Shown here in pieces: positions 24,551 to 34,518 of a stretch of 64,000 bases of DNA (the stretch's first letter is position 1; each line of letters opens with the position of its first letter). The notes below the pieces were generated by a model. It was not told the origin of the DNA, made no database searches, and was given only the letters and a program-made list of their open reading frames with translations. Source of the DNA: RBG-13-68-16 sp041494245 (lineage in GTDB: Bacteria > Acidobacteriota > Thermoanaerobaculia > Thermoanaerobaculales > Thermoanaerobaculaceae); the NCBI GenBank assembly GCA_041494245.1, contig JBGQAK010000007.1:130684-194683 (forward strand), given 5' to 3'. A program made the position numbers and the translations under genes.

Positions 24551-27500
24551 GACCCTGCCCACCTTTCCTCGTGTGCGGCGTGCGTCGATGGGTGCAGCCG
24601 GGCAAGAGCCTCGATGTCCCCCGCCACCAGCTCGCTCGGGAAGCGCTCCCTGGGCGGCACGAACCCCTCCGCCAGCGGCGGGCACCGCGGCGTTCGTACC
24701 ACCGCGCCGAGGTCGCGCACCGACAGCAGGCGGCCCTCGGCCTGGCGGAACGTCTCCTCGATCACCAGCAGCAGCTTGCGCGCATTGTGCAGGGCGAGGC
24801 GCGAGAAGTCGAGAGCCGCAACTTCGTCGAGACCCAGGTGGTGCGGGTAGTGGTACGGCAGGCAATCGTTGAGCGAAGGCAGCAGCGAACCGGTCTCCAG
24901 CGGTTCCCGGCCCACGATGCTCCACCCTCCCACGTAGGGCGCCACAACGCTCTCGCGCAGCACGCCCTTCCAGCCGGGGACGACGGCGCCGCAGCGGTGG
25001 GAGATCCCGCGCAGCTCGAGGGCAGCCCGTGCGGAGGCGCTCGTCACGCCGACCAGCACCTCACGCACCTCCAGACCCACCGCCCGTGCCGCCTCGACCA
25101 CCTGCACGACCATTTCCGGGCTGTCCAGGAACGGAACGAGGAGCAGGGCATTGCGCCCGAGCTCCCTCGCCACCGCCACCTGGAGCTCTAGCGTGGGGCT
25201 GCCCACGAGCGGGTAGGTGCCGCCCTCGTAGCCCTGCCAGGTGAGGAAACGCTCGAGGTCGATGGCGAACGTGGGACAACGGGCCACGATTTCGCGGGAG
25301 AACTGCCGCCCCAACCCCAACACAACCCACCGGCGACGGGTGGGCTCATCGGCAAGCCGCTCCCTCGCCCACTCCGCGACGCGGCGCTTGAGCTCCTCCT
25401 CGTGCAGGTGGAGCAGCGCGTTGCCCGGGGCCAGTTCGGCGAAGAACTCCGCGATCGCACGGCGGTTTTCCGCCAGAGCCTTCTGCACCGCGGGCGCCAC
25501 CGCATAGGGCGGCTGCAGCATGCTCTCCACGTCCCACACGAACACCAGGGGATTGGTGAGGCGCAGCACGGCCAGCGCTTCGGTTCCCGCCTTGTCCCGG
25601 GTTTGCACTGCCGCGCCGAGCTGCCGGAGGGTCCTCCCGACGAGGCCGGCGTGCCTGGAGGGCAGCGGCAGGAGGCCGAACAGCAGACCTGCGTCGAGCC
25701 AGCGAGCAAGCGCCTCCGAGAACATCCGCTCGAGCGGCGCATCGTCGTCCGCCTCGCTGGCGATCGCCTCCACGAGGGCGCCCTGGCCGATCAGCCGCTC
25801 CTGGCCTTCAAACGCGAGGCTCTCGCCGCCGACGATCACGGGGAGCGCGGCGGCCGAGATTCTCCGCCACATCAGGGCCGCGAGGGGCCGCCTGGCGTCG
25901 TCGCCCGAGGTCAGCACGAACAGCGTACTCCCCGTGCCCCTCTTGGGCCCCGTACCGTGGTCCGCGACCTCGGCGACGGCACGAAAGCCGGCCGGCAGGG
26001 CCACGGCCCCGCTGGTTGCCTCGACTCGATCGCGGGGAGCGGCAACCGGCTGTTTCTGGGCCGGGTAGTTCACGTACAGGCGTCGCTCCAGCAACGTCCG
26101 CGCCACCAGCGGGTGGCACAACGCTTCCAGCTCCTCGTGCCGGTCGAGCGCCGCCCGCACGGAAGTGGACGAGACCGCACGAATGTGGGGCGAGGCGGGT
26201 ACTACTGCGATCCCGGCTCGGAAGTTCTCGATCCGGTCCGGCAAGCCCTCGCTTCCGGTGTCGTCCCGCATCACCAGGAGGTGGGGGATGTCGAAAATCT
26301 CGCCTTCCTTGTCGGCGTAGGCGCTGGCCCCAACCAGCACGTCCGAACCCACCACGAGCATGAGTCGCCGCGAGCCGAACGTGTGCCTCAGGTGGGCCAC
26401 GCCGGCCGGGCTCGCGAGGTTCACCGGCGGCCGGAACGGCGCCAGGAACGCCTCGGGTACCGCCGCGAGCCCCATCCAGGAGAGCTCCTCGCGCAGCTGC
26501 CGGGGCAGCGCGTGCTTGCGCCAGGAGTAGTCGTCCATCTGGACCAGCACCTCGGCGGCGTTCTCCAGCGCTTTGGCAACCACAGCACGGTGAGCGATCG
26601 TAAACGGGTCGTAGGTTCCGGGAATGAAGGCGACGGACGGGTGATCGGGGAAGTGCAGCGCCGGGTGGAGGGTCGCCATTGCCCGGTCGAGGTGGTTGAG
26701 CGCCGAGGCGACCAGGAAAAAGCGAACCTGGTCTCCGGGCCGGTGGGTCACGAGCGAGAGGAGCTTTTTCGTCGCCAGCATCAGGAAGGCCCGAAGCCTT
26801 CCGTCGTCCTTGGCGAGCCGCGACAACCGCTCGAGCACCATCGCGATCTCGGCAAAGCCCTCGATCGCGGTCGACAAGCGCGACTCGGCGAGGGAGCCGA
26901 GCAGCATCCCGGTCAGTCGCCGCAGGACATCGCCGCTCAGGCGCTCGAACTGAACCGAGAGCAGGATCCATCCGACCGTCTGGAGGAGGAGGCGCTGCAG
27001 CGCCTCGTTGCCGCGCTGCACGTTGCCCTCGATGTCGTCGAGCCCCTCCAGGAACTCCTCGTCCGGCAGGCTCGCCAGGACCGAGCCCAGGAAGCGCGGG
27101 ATGTACCGTGTGATCGCCTCGATGTCGAGCTCGAGGGAGCGCAGGAGCTCGACCATCAGGTCGTTTCGCTGCGGCACCGTCAACAGCGGCAGCAGGCGGA
27201 GCAGGCAGCGCCCGGCATGGAAGCGGGTTCCTTCGGCACGGCTCACCTTCAGCAGGTTGGCAAGGTGCGAGGCCACCTCGTTCGCGAAGTACGACCCGGG
27301 GTCGCGGCCCTCCTCGTGGCGGAGGTGGGCGGAGGCCGTGAGGTAGTCGCAGTTGACCTTCTTCTCCACCCAGTCGACGCGGCTCTTCAGGTTGCGAAGC
27401 AACACCTCGCGCACCGGGTCCTGCGCCTGCAGGCTGCGGCATTGCTCGGCGAGCCTGGGAAGGTCGCAGGCGGTTGCCATCTCCTGCAACAGGTACGACT

Positions 27501-29376
27501 CGGCTACCAGGTAATGCCCACCGGTGCGCTCCGCGAGGGTCTCCACCCGCTCTCTCACCTGGTCCCGCAGGTCCGGGTTGTCCTTCGACTCCCTTGCGAG
27601 CCCCAGCAGCAGCCGCCATGCCATCAAGCGTGTGGCCGCCACGGGGTGCTCCGACCACGCCTCTGCAAACCTGAACAGCGGCCGATGCTGCTCGGGAGCG
27701 ATCCACTCCAGGCTGACTTCGAGCGTCTCGCACACGTACAGGCCGACCAACGGCCGCCGGTCCCGCAGGCGATGGCTGAAGTTCTCGATTACGAGGTCCC
27801 AGGCCCGCTGCTTCAGCTCCGGCTCGGCGTGGCGTAGGAGGCGGCGCACGATGATCGGCACCGCGTACAGCACCCGCTCCGTTGGTCCCATGTCCTCCTC
27901 GGGCTCGGGCTTCGCTCGGTCGAGCAGCGCCAGGACGCGGGAAAGCTCGTCGAGGACCGAGCGCTCAGGCCTCAGGACCACACCCTCGGGGAGGTCCTTG
28001 CGCCAGAAGTCCTCGCCCCCGGCGAGCAGATCGCCGATCCGGTTGGCGGCGTGGTAGCGGATGTCGTCGTCCCGGTGCGAGAGCAGCTCGATGAAGAAGT
28101 CGAGGGCCAGCGCCTTCTGCTCCCGCGAGAGGGCGGGGGCGTACTCGCCGAGGATCGCCAGGTAGGTTCGCAGGCCGCGCCACCCTTCGAAGGAGCGCGC
28201 CTCCTCCAGCAGCGCACGGAGCGCCGGCAGATCGCGCAGCCGCTCCATCACGCCCAGGTTGTGCGCCGTGACCATGAGGCGGCGCAGGGTCGTTATCTTC
28301 CGGCCGGTGGCGAGCGCCACCGCGTCGGGCCGAGATCTACCTGCCAGCACAGACACGATGTCGAGGTCCCTCGGGATCTGAGGCTCCGGAGGCTGCTCGC
28401 ACTCGAAACCCGGAGGATCGAGCTGGACGTGCAGGAACTGCAGGTACTCCTCCAGGTCGCGCAGCTTGCGGTAGACCCCGCGGTAGCGGCGCACCTTTTC
28501 CTTGTCCAGGTTTTCGAGCTTGTTCCTGATGGTCACGAACGACTCGCGGAGCGAGATGATCTCCATGCCCTCGCCGGGGCCGGCGGACTCCTTGACGCGG
28601 AAGTCCGCATAGATGAGGAGCAGCGTCTCCACCGGCAGGCGCACCTGCTCCAGATCCCAGAGCGAGTGGTTCGTCGCAATGTGCCCAAGGCTCAGGAGGC
28701 CGCGGTCCTGGAACCAGGTGTGGGTGTAGTAGTAGTGCAGGCGCGGAATGCGCTCGACCTCGTCGCCGACGCAGCCGAACTTCCCGATGTCGTGGCCTAT
28801 CGCGGCACCGTGCAGCAGCGGCAAGTCTACGGGGATCACCTTGGCAAGCTGCCGGCCGATCCACAGCGCGAGGCCCGTTACGCCGAGCACGTGCTCGTAG
28901 ATCGAAAAACCCTGCCACTGCTGCGCCATCGCCAAGCACACGAGCAGGGCATCGTCCTCGACGTGCCGCAGCAAGCGGCGGTACTCCTCGCCCGAAGGCG
29001 AGCGTGTGATCTCCTCCTCGGTCAGCGGGGTGAACGGCAACCGCTGGACGACCCCGTCACCCTCCCGCGCCGCCTGCTCGCGAAGGACCGCCTGGGCGAG
29101 CGGAAAGAAGTAGCCCGACACCTTCTCGACATCGGACGTCGGGGTCGGGAACGTCTCGGGGTACAGACGGCGCCGGGCCTCCGTGAAGAGCGGGTCGTGC
29201 CACTCCGCCACATCTCCCTCGCACGGCAACCCCGCCAGATCGAGGGCGATGCGCACCGCGGTGTCGAGCTCGGTCAGCGGCAAGGTCCTGGAGGAGCTCG
29301 CCGGCTTCGACGGCCGCCAACCCTGCCGAGAGAGCACATCGAGGAGGGGGGAAACCTCCGGAAGAGCCTGCCCCAT
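24547..29376 (-). CDS. HD phosphohydrolase - helical repeat - NadD-like nucleotidyltransferase fusion
   Basis: 1609 residues from the ATG at 29376. Residues ~140-330 hold an HD domain: 'EHVLGV' (His162), 'HGAAIGHDIGKFG' (His195-Asp196) and 'LGHIATNHSLWDLEQV'. A long helical stretch (~430-900) has the look of HEAT-like repeats ('LSHRDDDIRYHAANRIGDLL'). Near 919 is a nicotinate-nucleotide adenylyltransferase-type site, 'FIPGTYDPFTIAH', with 'AVSSTSVRAAL' near 1068 matching the ISSTxxR motif. The last ~500 residues are unassigned, with 'WVVLGLGRQFSREIV' and 'GRNALLLVPFLDSPE'. NadD is normally ~200 residues. The combination suggests control or sensing of NAD precursors. Its stop overlaps the dehydrogenase-like gene. 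Confidence 0.7.
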   Translation of the reverse strand: MGQALPEVSPLLDVLSRQGWRPSKPASSSRTLPLTELDTAVRIALDLAGLPCEGDVAEWHDPLFTEARRRLYPETFPTPTSDVEKVSGYFFPLAQAVLREQAAREGDGVVQRLPFTPLTEEEITRSPSGEEYRRLLRHVEDDALLVCLAMAQQWQGFSIYEHVLGVTGLALWIGRQLAKVIPVDLPLLHGAAIGHDIGKFGCVGDEVERIPRLHYYYTHTWFQDRGLLSLGHIATNHSLWDLEQVRLPVETLLLIYADFRVKESAGPGEGMEIISLRESFVTIRNKLENLDKEKVRRYRGVYRKLRDLEEYLQFLHVQLDPPGFECEQPPEPQIPRDLDIVSVLAGRSRPDAVALATGRKITTLRRLMVTAHNLGVMERLRDLPALRALLEEARSFEGWRGLRTYLAILGEYAPALSREQKALALDFFIELLSHRDDDIRYHAANRIGDLLAGGEDFWRKDLPEGVVLRPERSVLDELSRVLALLDRAKPEPEEDMGPTERVLYAVPIIVRRLLRHAEPELKQRAWDLVIENFSHRLRDRRPLVGLYVCETLEVSLEWIAPEQHRPLFRFAEAWSEHPVAATRLMAWRLLLGLARESKDNPDLRDQVRERVETLAERTGGHYLVAESYLLQEMATACDLPRLAEQCRSLQAQDPVREVLLRNLKSRVDWVEKKVNCDYLTASAHLRHEEGRDPGSYFANEVASHLANLLKVSRAEGTRFHAGRCLLRLLPLLTVPQRNDLMVELLRSLELDIEAITRYIPRFLGSVLASLPDEEFLEGLDDIEGNVQRGNEALQRLLLQTVGWILLSVQFERLSGDVLRRLTGMLLGSLAESRLSTAIEGFAEIAMVLERLSRLAKDDGRLRAFLMLATKKLLSLVTHRPGDQVRFFLVASALNHLDRAMATLHPALHFPDHPSVAFIPGTYDPFTIAHRAVVAKALENAAEVLVQMDDYSWRKHALPRQLREELSWMGLAAVPEAFLAPFRPPVNLASPAGVAHLRHTFGSRRLMLVVGSDVLVGASAYADKEGEIFDIPHLLVMRDDTGSEGLPDRIENFRAGIAVVPASPHIRAVSSTSVRAALDRHEELEALCHPLVARTLLERRLYVNYPAQKQPVAAPRDRVEATSGAVALPAGFRAVAEVADHGTGPKRGTGSTLFVLTSGDDARRPLAALMWRRISAAALPVIVGGESLAFEGQERLIGQGALVEAIASEADDDAPLERMFSEALARWLDAGLLFGLLPLPSRHAGLVGRTLRQLGAAVQTRDKAGTEALAVLRLTNPLVFVWDVESMLQPPYAVAPAVQKALAENRRAIAEFFAELAPGNALLHLHEEELKRRVAEWARERLADEPTRRRWVVLGLGRQFSREIVARCPTFAIDLERFLTWQGYEGGTYPLVGSPTLELQVAVARELGRNALLLVPFLDSPEMVVQVVEAARAVGLEVREVLVGVTSASARAALELRGISHRCGAVVPGWKGVLRESVVAPYVGGWSIVGREPLETGSLLPSLNDCLPYHYPHHLGLDEVAALDFSRLALHNARKLLLVIEETFRQAEGRLLSVRDLGAVVRTPRCPPLAEGFVPPRERFPSELVAGDIEALARLHPSTHAAHEERWAGS

Positions 29377-30512
29377 GGCTCGAAAGTATACCAGCGACGG
29401 GCCTTTCGACCCATTCCCCCCGGAGAAGGGCGGCTCCCGTAAGCGCTCGCGTGGGGCATCTGATTTACCGGCACCCCAGGTGGTCAAGGGTGGGCACCTG
29501 TCGCTTTCTTCTTGGGCTGCGTTGGGGTTTCCTTGTTTGCCCGGGGGGTGGCTTCGCTTCTTCTTCTTGCCACGCGGGTGGGTCGCCGGGTTTGTTTTGT
29601 CACTGCGTGACGGCTGTTGTGCCGCTCCCGCGGGTGGCTGAGTGCGGCCTTGCGTCTCCCCAGCCGCTGCGGCCGTCTATCCCTTGCGGGGGTCCCGTCC
29701 CACCAGAGGCGGGACTCTTGACCCCCGCGCCCCCCGCTCGCCGGGAGTGAATCCCGGCTCGCTCGCCTCCGCCCGCGACCGAAGGGCGCGATCCGCGGCG
29801 GGGCCCCTCGGCGTTCGCGTGATGCTGCGCCGCCGTCTCCCCAACGCGCTCGCGCGTCCGGTGCCCGCGGGCTTCGGAGCGATTGGCCACCCGCGGCACC
29901 GGCGATTGAAGCCCCCCACCCTTAGGCTAGAGGCATCAAAGCTGGAGCTGAAATGCTCGGGTGATAGGCGCGCTCAAGCAGGCCGGTGGCAGAGCGGGGG
30001 GGTGGGGGTGAAATCCGCCCCGCGGGCGATAGGAGCCATTCCGCCGGAGCGTGCGGGAATCGAGCGGCCAGACCGGCGGGTGGAAACGCTGGCCCCGACC
30101 GAGCTCCTCACTCTAGGGAGGGGAACAGCGAGGGTCCGCACGCCGGTCTGTGCCAGCTCGGTCGCACGCGCAGGCGGGTCGGAGGGCTGCGCTCGATGCG
30201 CAGCCCGAGCGACCGCTCCCAGCCCGCGGGGCAAGAAGAGCCACGCAGTGGAAAACACGAAGTCACCTACCGGCAACTTCAGCGTTCGCCCGAGGGGAGG
30301 AGGCGGAACTCGACCCACTCGGAGCGCATCCGCGCCTGAACGCTCACCACCCGGAACCGGAACGGGTTATGGCCGGCGAGGTCGTTCCAGAACCCCTCGG
30401 GGAAGGGCCCGAACACCACGCTCGGTCACGGCGCCCCGTGGCACCCCGGCTCCCCGGCAAGGAAGCCGCAGGGAAGCTGGCGTGTCCGTCAGCGGTCGAT
30501 GTCGAGCGCCTT
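29377..30512. other. 1.1-kb region with no supportable gene
   Basis: Open frames here are low-complexity Arg/Pro/Gly/Ala and none resembles a protein family. 29480-29640 is relatively T-rich on the plus strand. Small hairpins occur, such as CTGCGC-TCGAT-GCGCAG near 30190. No tRNA, RNase P, SRP or tmRNA signature was found. It could be decayed coding DNA, matching the broken ubiD at its right end. Confidence 0.4.
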
Positions 30513-30935
30513 CTAGATCGCGTCGACTTTGGCTTTCACCTCGCGGCTCATCACGATGTCGCCGGGCCAGGGCCGGGCGAAGCCTTCCTGCGCCCACTTG
30601 CGCGTCGCGTCGATGCCCACCTTGCTCCCCCACCACGGCATCCGCGAGGCGTGGTCCAGCGTCTCGGCGGGACCGGTGGCGAACTCCAGCTCGCGCTGCG
30701 GATCGACGTTGGCGAGCGCGCACTGTACCCGTGGCTGGGACCCGAAGAGGTTGATCGCCACCGGCATGCGGCTGCCGGACACGTTCTGGAACAGGAGCGC
30801 GGGCCCCTGCCTCTTGACCACGCGGTCCGCGATCTCGGTGATCTCCAGGACCGGCGAAACCTCGGCCGCGATTCGCCTCAGCTCCCCCGCCTTCTCCAGC
30901 GCCGCCAGGTAGTCGTGCAGGTCGAGAAATGCCAT
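30513..30935 (-). pseudogene. ubiD-family decarboxylase with internal deletion
   Basis: 140 residues against about 490-600 for UbiD. The first ~80 residues match the UbiD N-terminus ('MAFLDLHDYLAALEKAGELR', 'ALLFQNVSG', 'INLFGSQPRVQCAL'). The remainder matches the C-terminus ('FATGPAETLDHASRMPWWG', 'GIDATRKWAQEGF', 'VKAKVDAI'). The middle, which carries the prenylated-FMN and metal site, is missing, so it cannot be an active decarboxylase. The last UbiD codon before the stop is normally Trp; here TAG follows 'VDAI'. This is best read as an in-frame internal deletion and later decay. Confidence 0.7.
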
Positions 30936-31192
30936 CGGCGCCTCCGTTGCTGCGAATTGTCTCACGCGGTGAGGGGCTCGGGGCTCCGGACCCCGCCAAA
31001 GACAGGGTTCGCTAAATTGGATAATTGGCTCGAACGATTCCCTGTACCCTGTGTCCTGTGTCACTGCGGCCCCGGGTGCGCCCGGTCACAGTGCCGGTGA
31101 AGCCATGACGTTACCGGTCGACGGGCCGTAGACATGGGTGTGCTTCGGGTGTTGCTGCCCGGGGGAACTCGTTCGTTGTTCGGGAGGCACAG

Positions 31193-34100
31193 ATGGTTGT
31201 GACCGTCCGTGGCGGATTTCGGTTCTTGTTCTCTCTGGCCGCATTCTTGATGCCGTCGGTGCTCGGCGCACAGCTCTGCGGGGTCTGGAGCTACGGCAAC
31301 GTCAGCCCGCGTGGGATCGCGGCGGCCGCGGGCAACGGAACCACGGTGATCATCACGCAGGGCGAGGCGTTTGCCAGCCGGGACGGCGTCCGCTGGCGCT
31401 GGAGCCAGCTCCCCGTGCCCGGCCCCGCCTACTGGGACATCACGTGGGGCCACGGTCTCTTCGTCGCGGCCGGTGACGGCGGCATCGTCGCCAGTACCGA
31501 CGGCGTCGCCTGGCACACGGTGAGGCCGATGCAGGGGGGATCCGTTGAGTCCGTGGCGTGGAGCGGGACGAAGTTCGTTGCGGTCGGTTTGATCTACGGC
31601 GGCCCCTCGGTGGTCTTCACGAGCGCCGACGGGCTCCAGTGGGCCACGACGCCGCTCCCGGTAGATGTGGCCCTCTCCAGCGTGCGGTGGGCCGGCGGGC
31701 AGTGGATCGGCCTCTCGCGCGTCGGGGGCGACAGCCTCAACGGGATCTACACGAGCGCGGACGGGGTGAGCTGGATCAAGCGGCTGCCCGACATGGATCC
31801 CACGGGGGTGGCCTGGAACGGCAGCCAGTACCTGGCCGTGGGCACGGCGATCAACAGCGCCCCGGTCATGGCGACCAGCCCGGATGGCGTGCAATGGACG
31901 GTGAGGCCCGCCGTCAATGGCCTGCCAATGCTCGACGTTGCAAGCGACGGGCGGCAGTGGGTGGTGCCCTCGTGGCAGGGGCTGATCCCGGCCCACCCGG
32001 TGATCCTCACGAGCCGGGACGGAGCAAGCTGGCGTGCAGTCGATCTCCCGCCCGGGCTCGATCTCACCGAAGCCGTCCGGTGGACCGGGACGGCGTTCAT
32101 CACCGTTGGTTCGACCGGATACGCCACGAGCGTCGATGCGACCGACTGGGCGTTGAACCCCCTTGCCGATCTCAGTGCGGTGACGTGGACTGGGAGCCAC
32201 TTCGTGGCCGTCGGCGCTACGTTCGGTACCGGTCAGGGTTCGGCAGAATTCAGTCCCGACGGCGAGGTCTGGGCGGAAGCGACCAGGCCGCCAGACGGGC
32301 CCGCCGTTGCGGCGGTCTGGACGGGGTCGCAGATGGTTGCGGCGGGGCCGGGAGGCGGCGTGTTCACGAGCCCCGACGGGGACGTCTGGACGCGCCAGGC
32401 CTCCCTGGCCGTCGGCTCCACCGACCCCGCCAGCGTCGCCTGGAGCGGCAGCCGGCTCGTTGCGGCGTTCGGAGGGAAGGTATTCACCAGCACCGACGGT
32501 GCAGGCTGGACCGCCGCCGCCCAGGTGGATGGAACGATCACAGGCATGGCGTGGGGGGCCGGGCAGTTTGTCGGCGTCGGGAGGCGGCTCGGCTCGATGG
32601 GGACGTGCCTCGCGATCTGGAGCAGTCCAGACGGCGTGCAGTGGCCGGCCCGGCAAGGTGACTCGCCGTGCGCCTTCTACGGCGACGACGCTCTTTCTGG
32701 CGTGGCGTGGAGCGGGAGCCGTTTCGTCACCGCCGGCATACACCATCCGACCCACGGAGACGTGGGCATCGTTCTTCTCGAGAGCGCCGACGGCGTCAAC
32801 TGGTCACCGCTCCAGATCGCACTGGCCAGCGATCAGGGCAGCTTCTCGGCGAACGTTTGGTGGACGGGTGTCGGTTTCCTGGCAACGTGGGGAAATAGGG
32901 TCTTCACCAGCCCCGACGGCGTGACCTGGACGGAGGATGTGCCGTTCAAGCCGGGGTTCTATCCGGCCGCCATGGCGGGCAACGGCCATCAGGTCGTGGC
33001 GGTGGCGGGGTGGGGCGCCGTCGCTCGCACCGACTGCACGGCGCCGCCGCCCATCGGCCAGCCCGGCGTGACCAACACCGCCGTGGTCACCGCCGCACGA
33101 ACCCCCGGTCTTGCCGGTACGCAGTGGGTCACGGACGTCGAGCTGTTCAACCCGGCCAGCAACGCGGTCGCCGCCCTCGTCTACTACCTGCCCCGCGACA
33201 CCGACAACACCGCGCCTTTGCGCCGGTCCGTCACGGTGCCGTCCGGCCAGGCGGTGCGCCTCGACAACGTGGTGGGGCGGCTGTTCGGGTTGAACGAGTC
33301 CGCCGGGGCGCTCACCGTCTCGTGCTCGCAACCGCTGCTGGTCACCTCGCGAACCTACACGACGCCTTCGTCCGGCACCCTCGGGGAGTTCGTCCCCGGC
33401 CTCGGGGAGCAGGCCGCGATCGTGGCCGGGCAGGAGGCGCGCCTGATCCAGCTCACCCGCAACGCGGGCTACCGCACCAACATCGGCTTCGAGAGCATCT
33501 CCGCAGGGCCGATCGAGGTGGCCGTGGATCTGTTCCGCGCAACTGGTGAGTTCCTGGGCGAAAAGACGTTCTCGCTGCCGCCGTTCGGCGCCGCACAGGC
33601 AACGGAGATCTTTCCGCAGATCGGCGTGACCGTGGTGGACGACGCCTTCGCGGTGGTGCGATCCGACACCCCCGGCGCCCGGTTCTTCACCTACGCAGCG
33701 GTCGTGGACAACGCGTCCGGCGACACCATCACCGTGCTCCCGGGCCAGGTCAGCGGCGGAGAGCCGCTGTACGTCCCGGCGGTGGCTCACAACACCGGCC
33801 TCAAGGGGACGCAGTGGCGCGCCGACCTGGAGGTCCACAACCCGGGGGCGGTCCAGGCACGTTACTCGCTGGAACTGCTCAAGGCCGGGCAGGACAACTC
33901 CGCCCCGGCCTCCGCGACGTTCACGCTGGATCCGGGCACGAGCCGACGGTACGTGGACGTGATCAAGGACGTCTTCGGCGTCGAGGGCTCCGGGGCGATC
34001 CGGGTCACGCCGTCGTCCGGCAGCATCGTGGTCGCGGCGCGCAGCTACACCGATCCCGGCACCGGCACGCGCGGTCAGTTCATCCCCGGCCTCCCCGTCT

Positions 34101-34450
34101 CGGCGGCCACCGCGGCCCCCATCAGCGCCCGTCTGATCCAGCTCACCCACACCGCGAGCGGAGCAACGGGGTTCCGCACCAATATCGGCCTAGTCAACGT
34201 CACGGCGGCGCCGCTCAGCGCGCAGATCGGCCTCTACTCCGCGCAGGGCACCTGGCTGGGCACGAAGGTGCTCTCGCTTGCGCCGTACGAGTTCCGCCAG
34301 GAGACGGAGATCTTCCGATCGGTGACGGCCAGCGACGTCAGCGACGCCTTTGCCGTCGTGAGCAGCGCGATGCCGGGCGCGAGGTTCCTCGCCTACGCGT
34401 CGGTGGTGGACAACGTGTCGGGCGACCCGTTCTACATCCCGGCGCAGTAG
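31193..34450 (+). CDS. Secreted S-x-D-G-x-x-W beta-propeller protein with two C-terminal repeat modules
   Basis: 1085 residues with a signal peptide (about residues 1-26, cleaved near 'VLGAQ') and GGGAGG six bases before the ATG. Residues ~30-610 contain 13 copies of an S-x-D-G-x-x-W-type motif ('ASRDGVRW', 'TSPDGVQW', 'ESADGVNW'), about 45 residues apart, as in Asp-box or WD-like propellers. Two ~210-residue tandem modules follow, each starting 'GTQW(V/R)(T/A)D(V/L)E' and carrying 'RLIQLT', 'GYRTNIGF' or 'GFRTNIGL', and 'PGARF..YA.VVDN.SGD'. No enzymatic motif is seen. It is likely an exported surface or matrix protein. It stands alone, divergent from the ubiD remnant. Confidence 0.75.
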   Translation: MVVTVRGGFRFLFSLAAFLMPSVLGAQLCGVWSYGNVSPRGIAAAAGNGTTVIITQGEAFASRDGVRWRWSQLPVPGPAYWDITWGHGLFVAAGDGGIVASTDGVAWHTVRPMQGGSVESVAWSGTKFVAVGLIYGGPSVVFTSADGLQWATTPLPVDVALSSVRWAGGQWIGLSRVGGDSLNGIYTSADGVSWIKRLPDMDPTGVAWNGSQYLAVGTAINSAPVMATSPDGVQWTVRPAVNGLPMLDVASDGRQWVVPSWQGLIPAHPVILTSRDGASWRAVDLPPGLDLTEAVRWTGTAFITVGSTGYATSVDATDWALNPLADLSAVTWTGSHFVAVGATFGTGQGSAEFSPDGEVWAEATRPPDGPAVAAVWTGSQMVAAGPGGGVFTSPDGDVWTRQASLAVGSTDPASVAWSGSRLVAAFGGKVFTSTDGAGWTAAAQVDGTITGMAWGAGQFVGVGRRLGSMGTCLAIWSSPDGVQWPARQGDSPCAFYGDDALSGVAWSGSRFVTAGIHHPTHGDVGIVLLESADGVNWSPLQIALASDQGSFSANVWWTGVGFLATWGNRVFTSPDGVTWTEDVPFKPGFYPAAMAGNGHQVVAVAGWGAVARTDCTAPPPIGQPGVTNTAVVTAARTPGLAGTQWVTDVELFNPASNAVAALVYYLPRDTDNTAPLRRSVTVPSGQAVRLDNVVGRLFGLNESAGALTVSCSQPLLVTSRTYTTPSSGTLGEFVPGLGEQAAIVAGQEARLIQLTRNAGYRTNIGFESISAGPIEVAVDLFRATGEFLGEKTFSLPPFGAAQATEIFPQIGVTVVDDAFAVVRSDTPGARFFTYAAVVDNASGDTITVLPGQVSGGEPLYVPAVAHNTGLKGTQWRADLEVHNPGAVQARYSLELLKAGQDNSAPASATFTLDPGTSRRYVDVIKDVFGVEGSGAIRVTPSSGSIVVAARSYTDPGTGTRGQFIPGLPVSAATAAPISARLIQLTHTASGATGFRTNIGLVNVTAAPLSAQIGLYSAQGTWLGTKVLSLAPYEFRQETEIFRSVTASDVSDAFAVVSSAMPGARFLAYASVVDNVSGDPFYIPAQ

Positions 34451-34506
34451 AGGCTCGGGGCCCGGGTCGGCCCAGGCCGCGTCGGGCCGCGTGCCCGCCG
34501 CCCATC

Positions 34507-34512
34507 TATACT
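34507..34512 (+). promoter_or_regulatory. -10 box adjoining the glycosyltransferase start
   Basis: TATACT ends six bases before the GTG at 34519. No ribosome binding site intervenes and no -35 is clear. This is the spacing of a leaderless transcript. Confidence 0.35.
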
Positions 34513-34518
34513 CCCCCC

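Noticed and set aside
29451..30754. Several long open frames on both strands
   Set aside because: GC-rich DNA gives long random frames; composition is Arg/Pro/Gly/Ala-rich with no domain, no ribosome sites and no consistent frame.
31193..33100. Tandem S-x-D-G-x-x-W motifs as a DNA repeat array
   Set aside because: The repeats are at the protein level, irregularly spaced and diverged in DNA, consistent with propeller blades.
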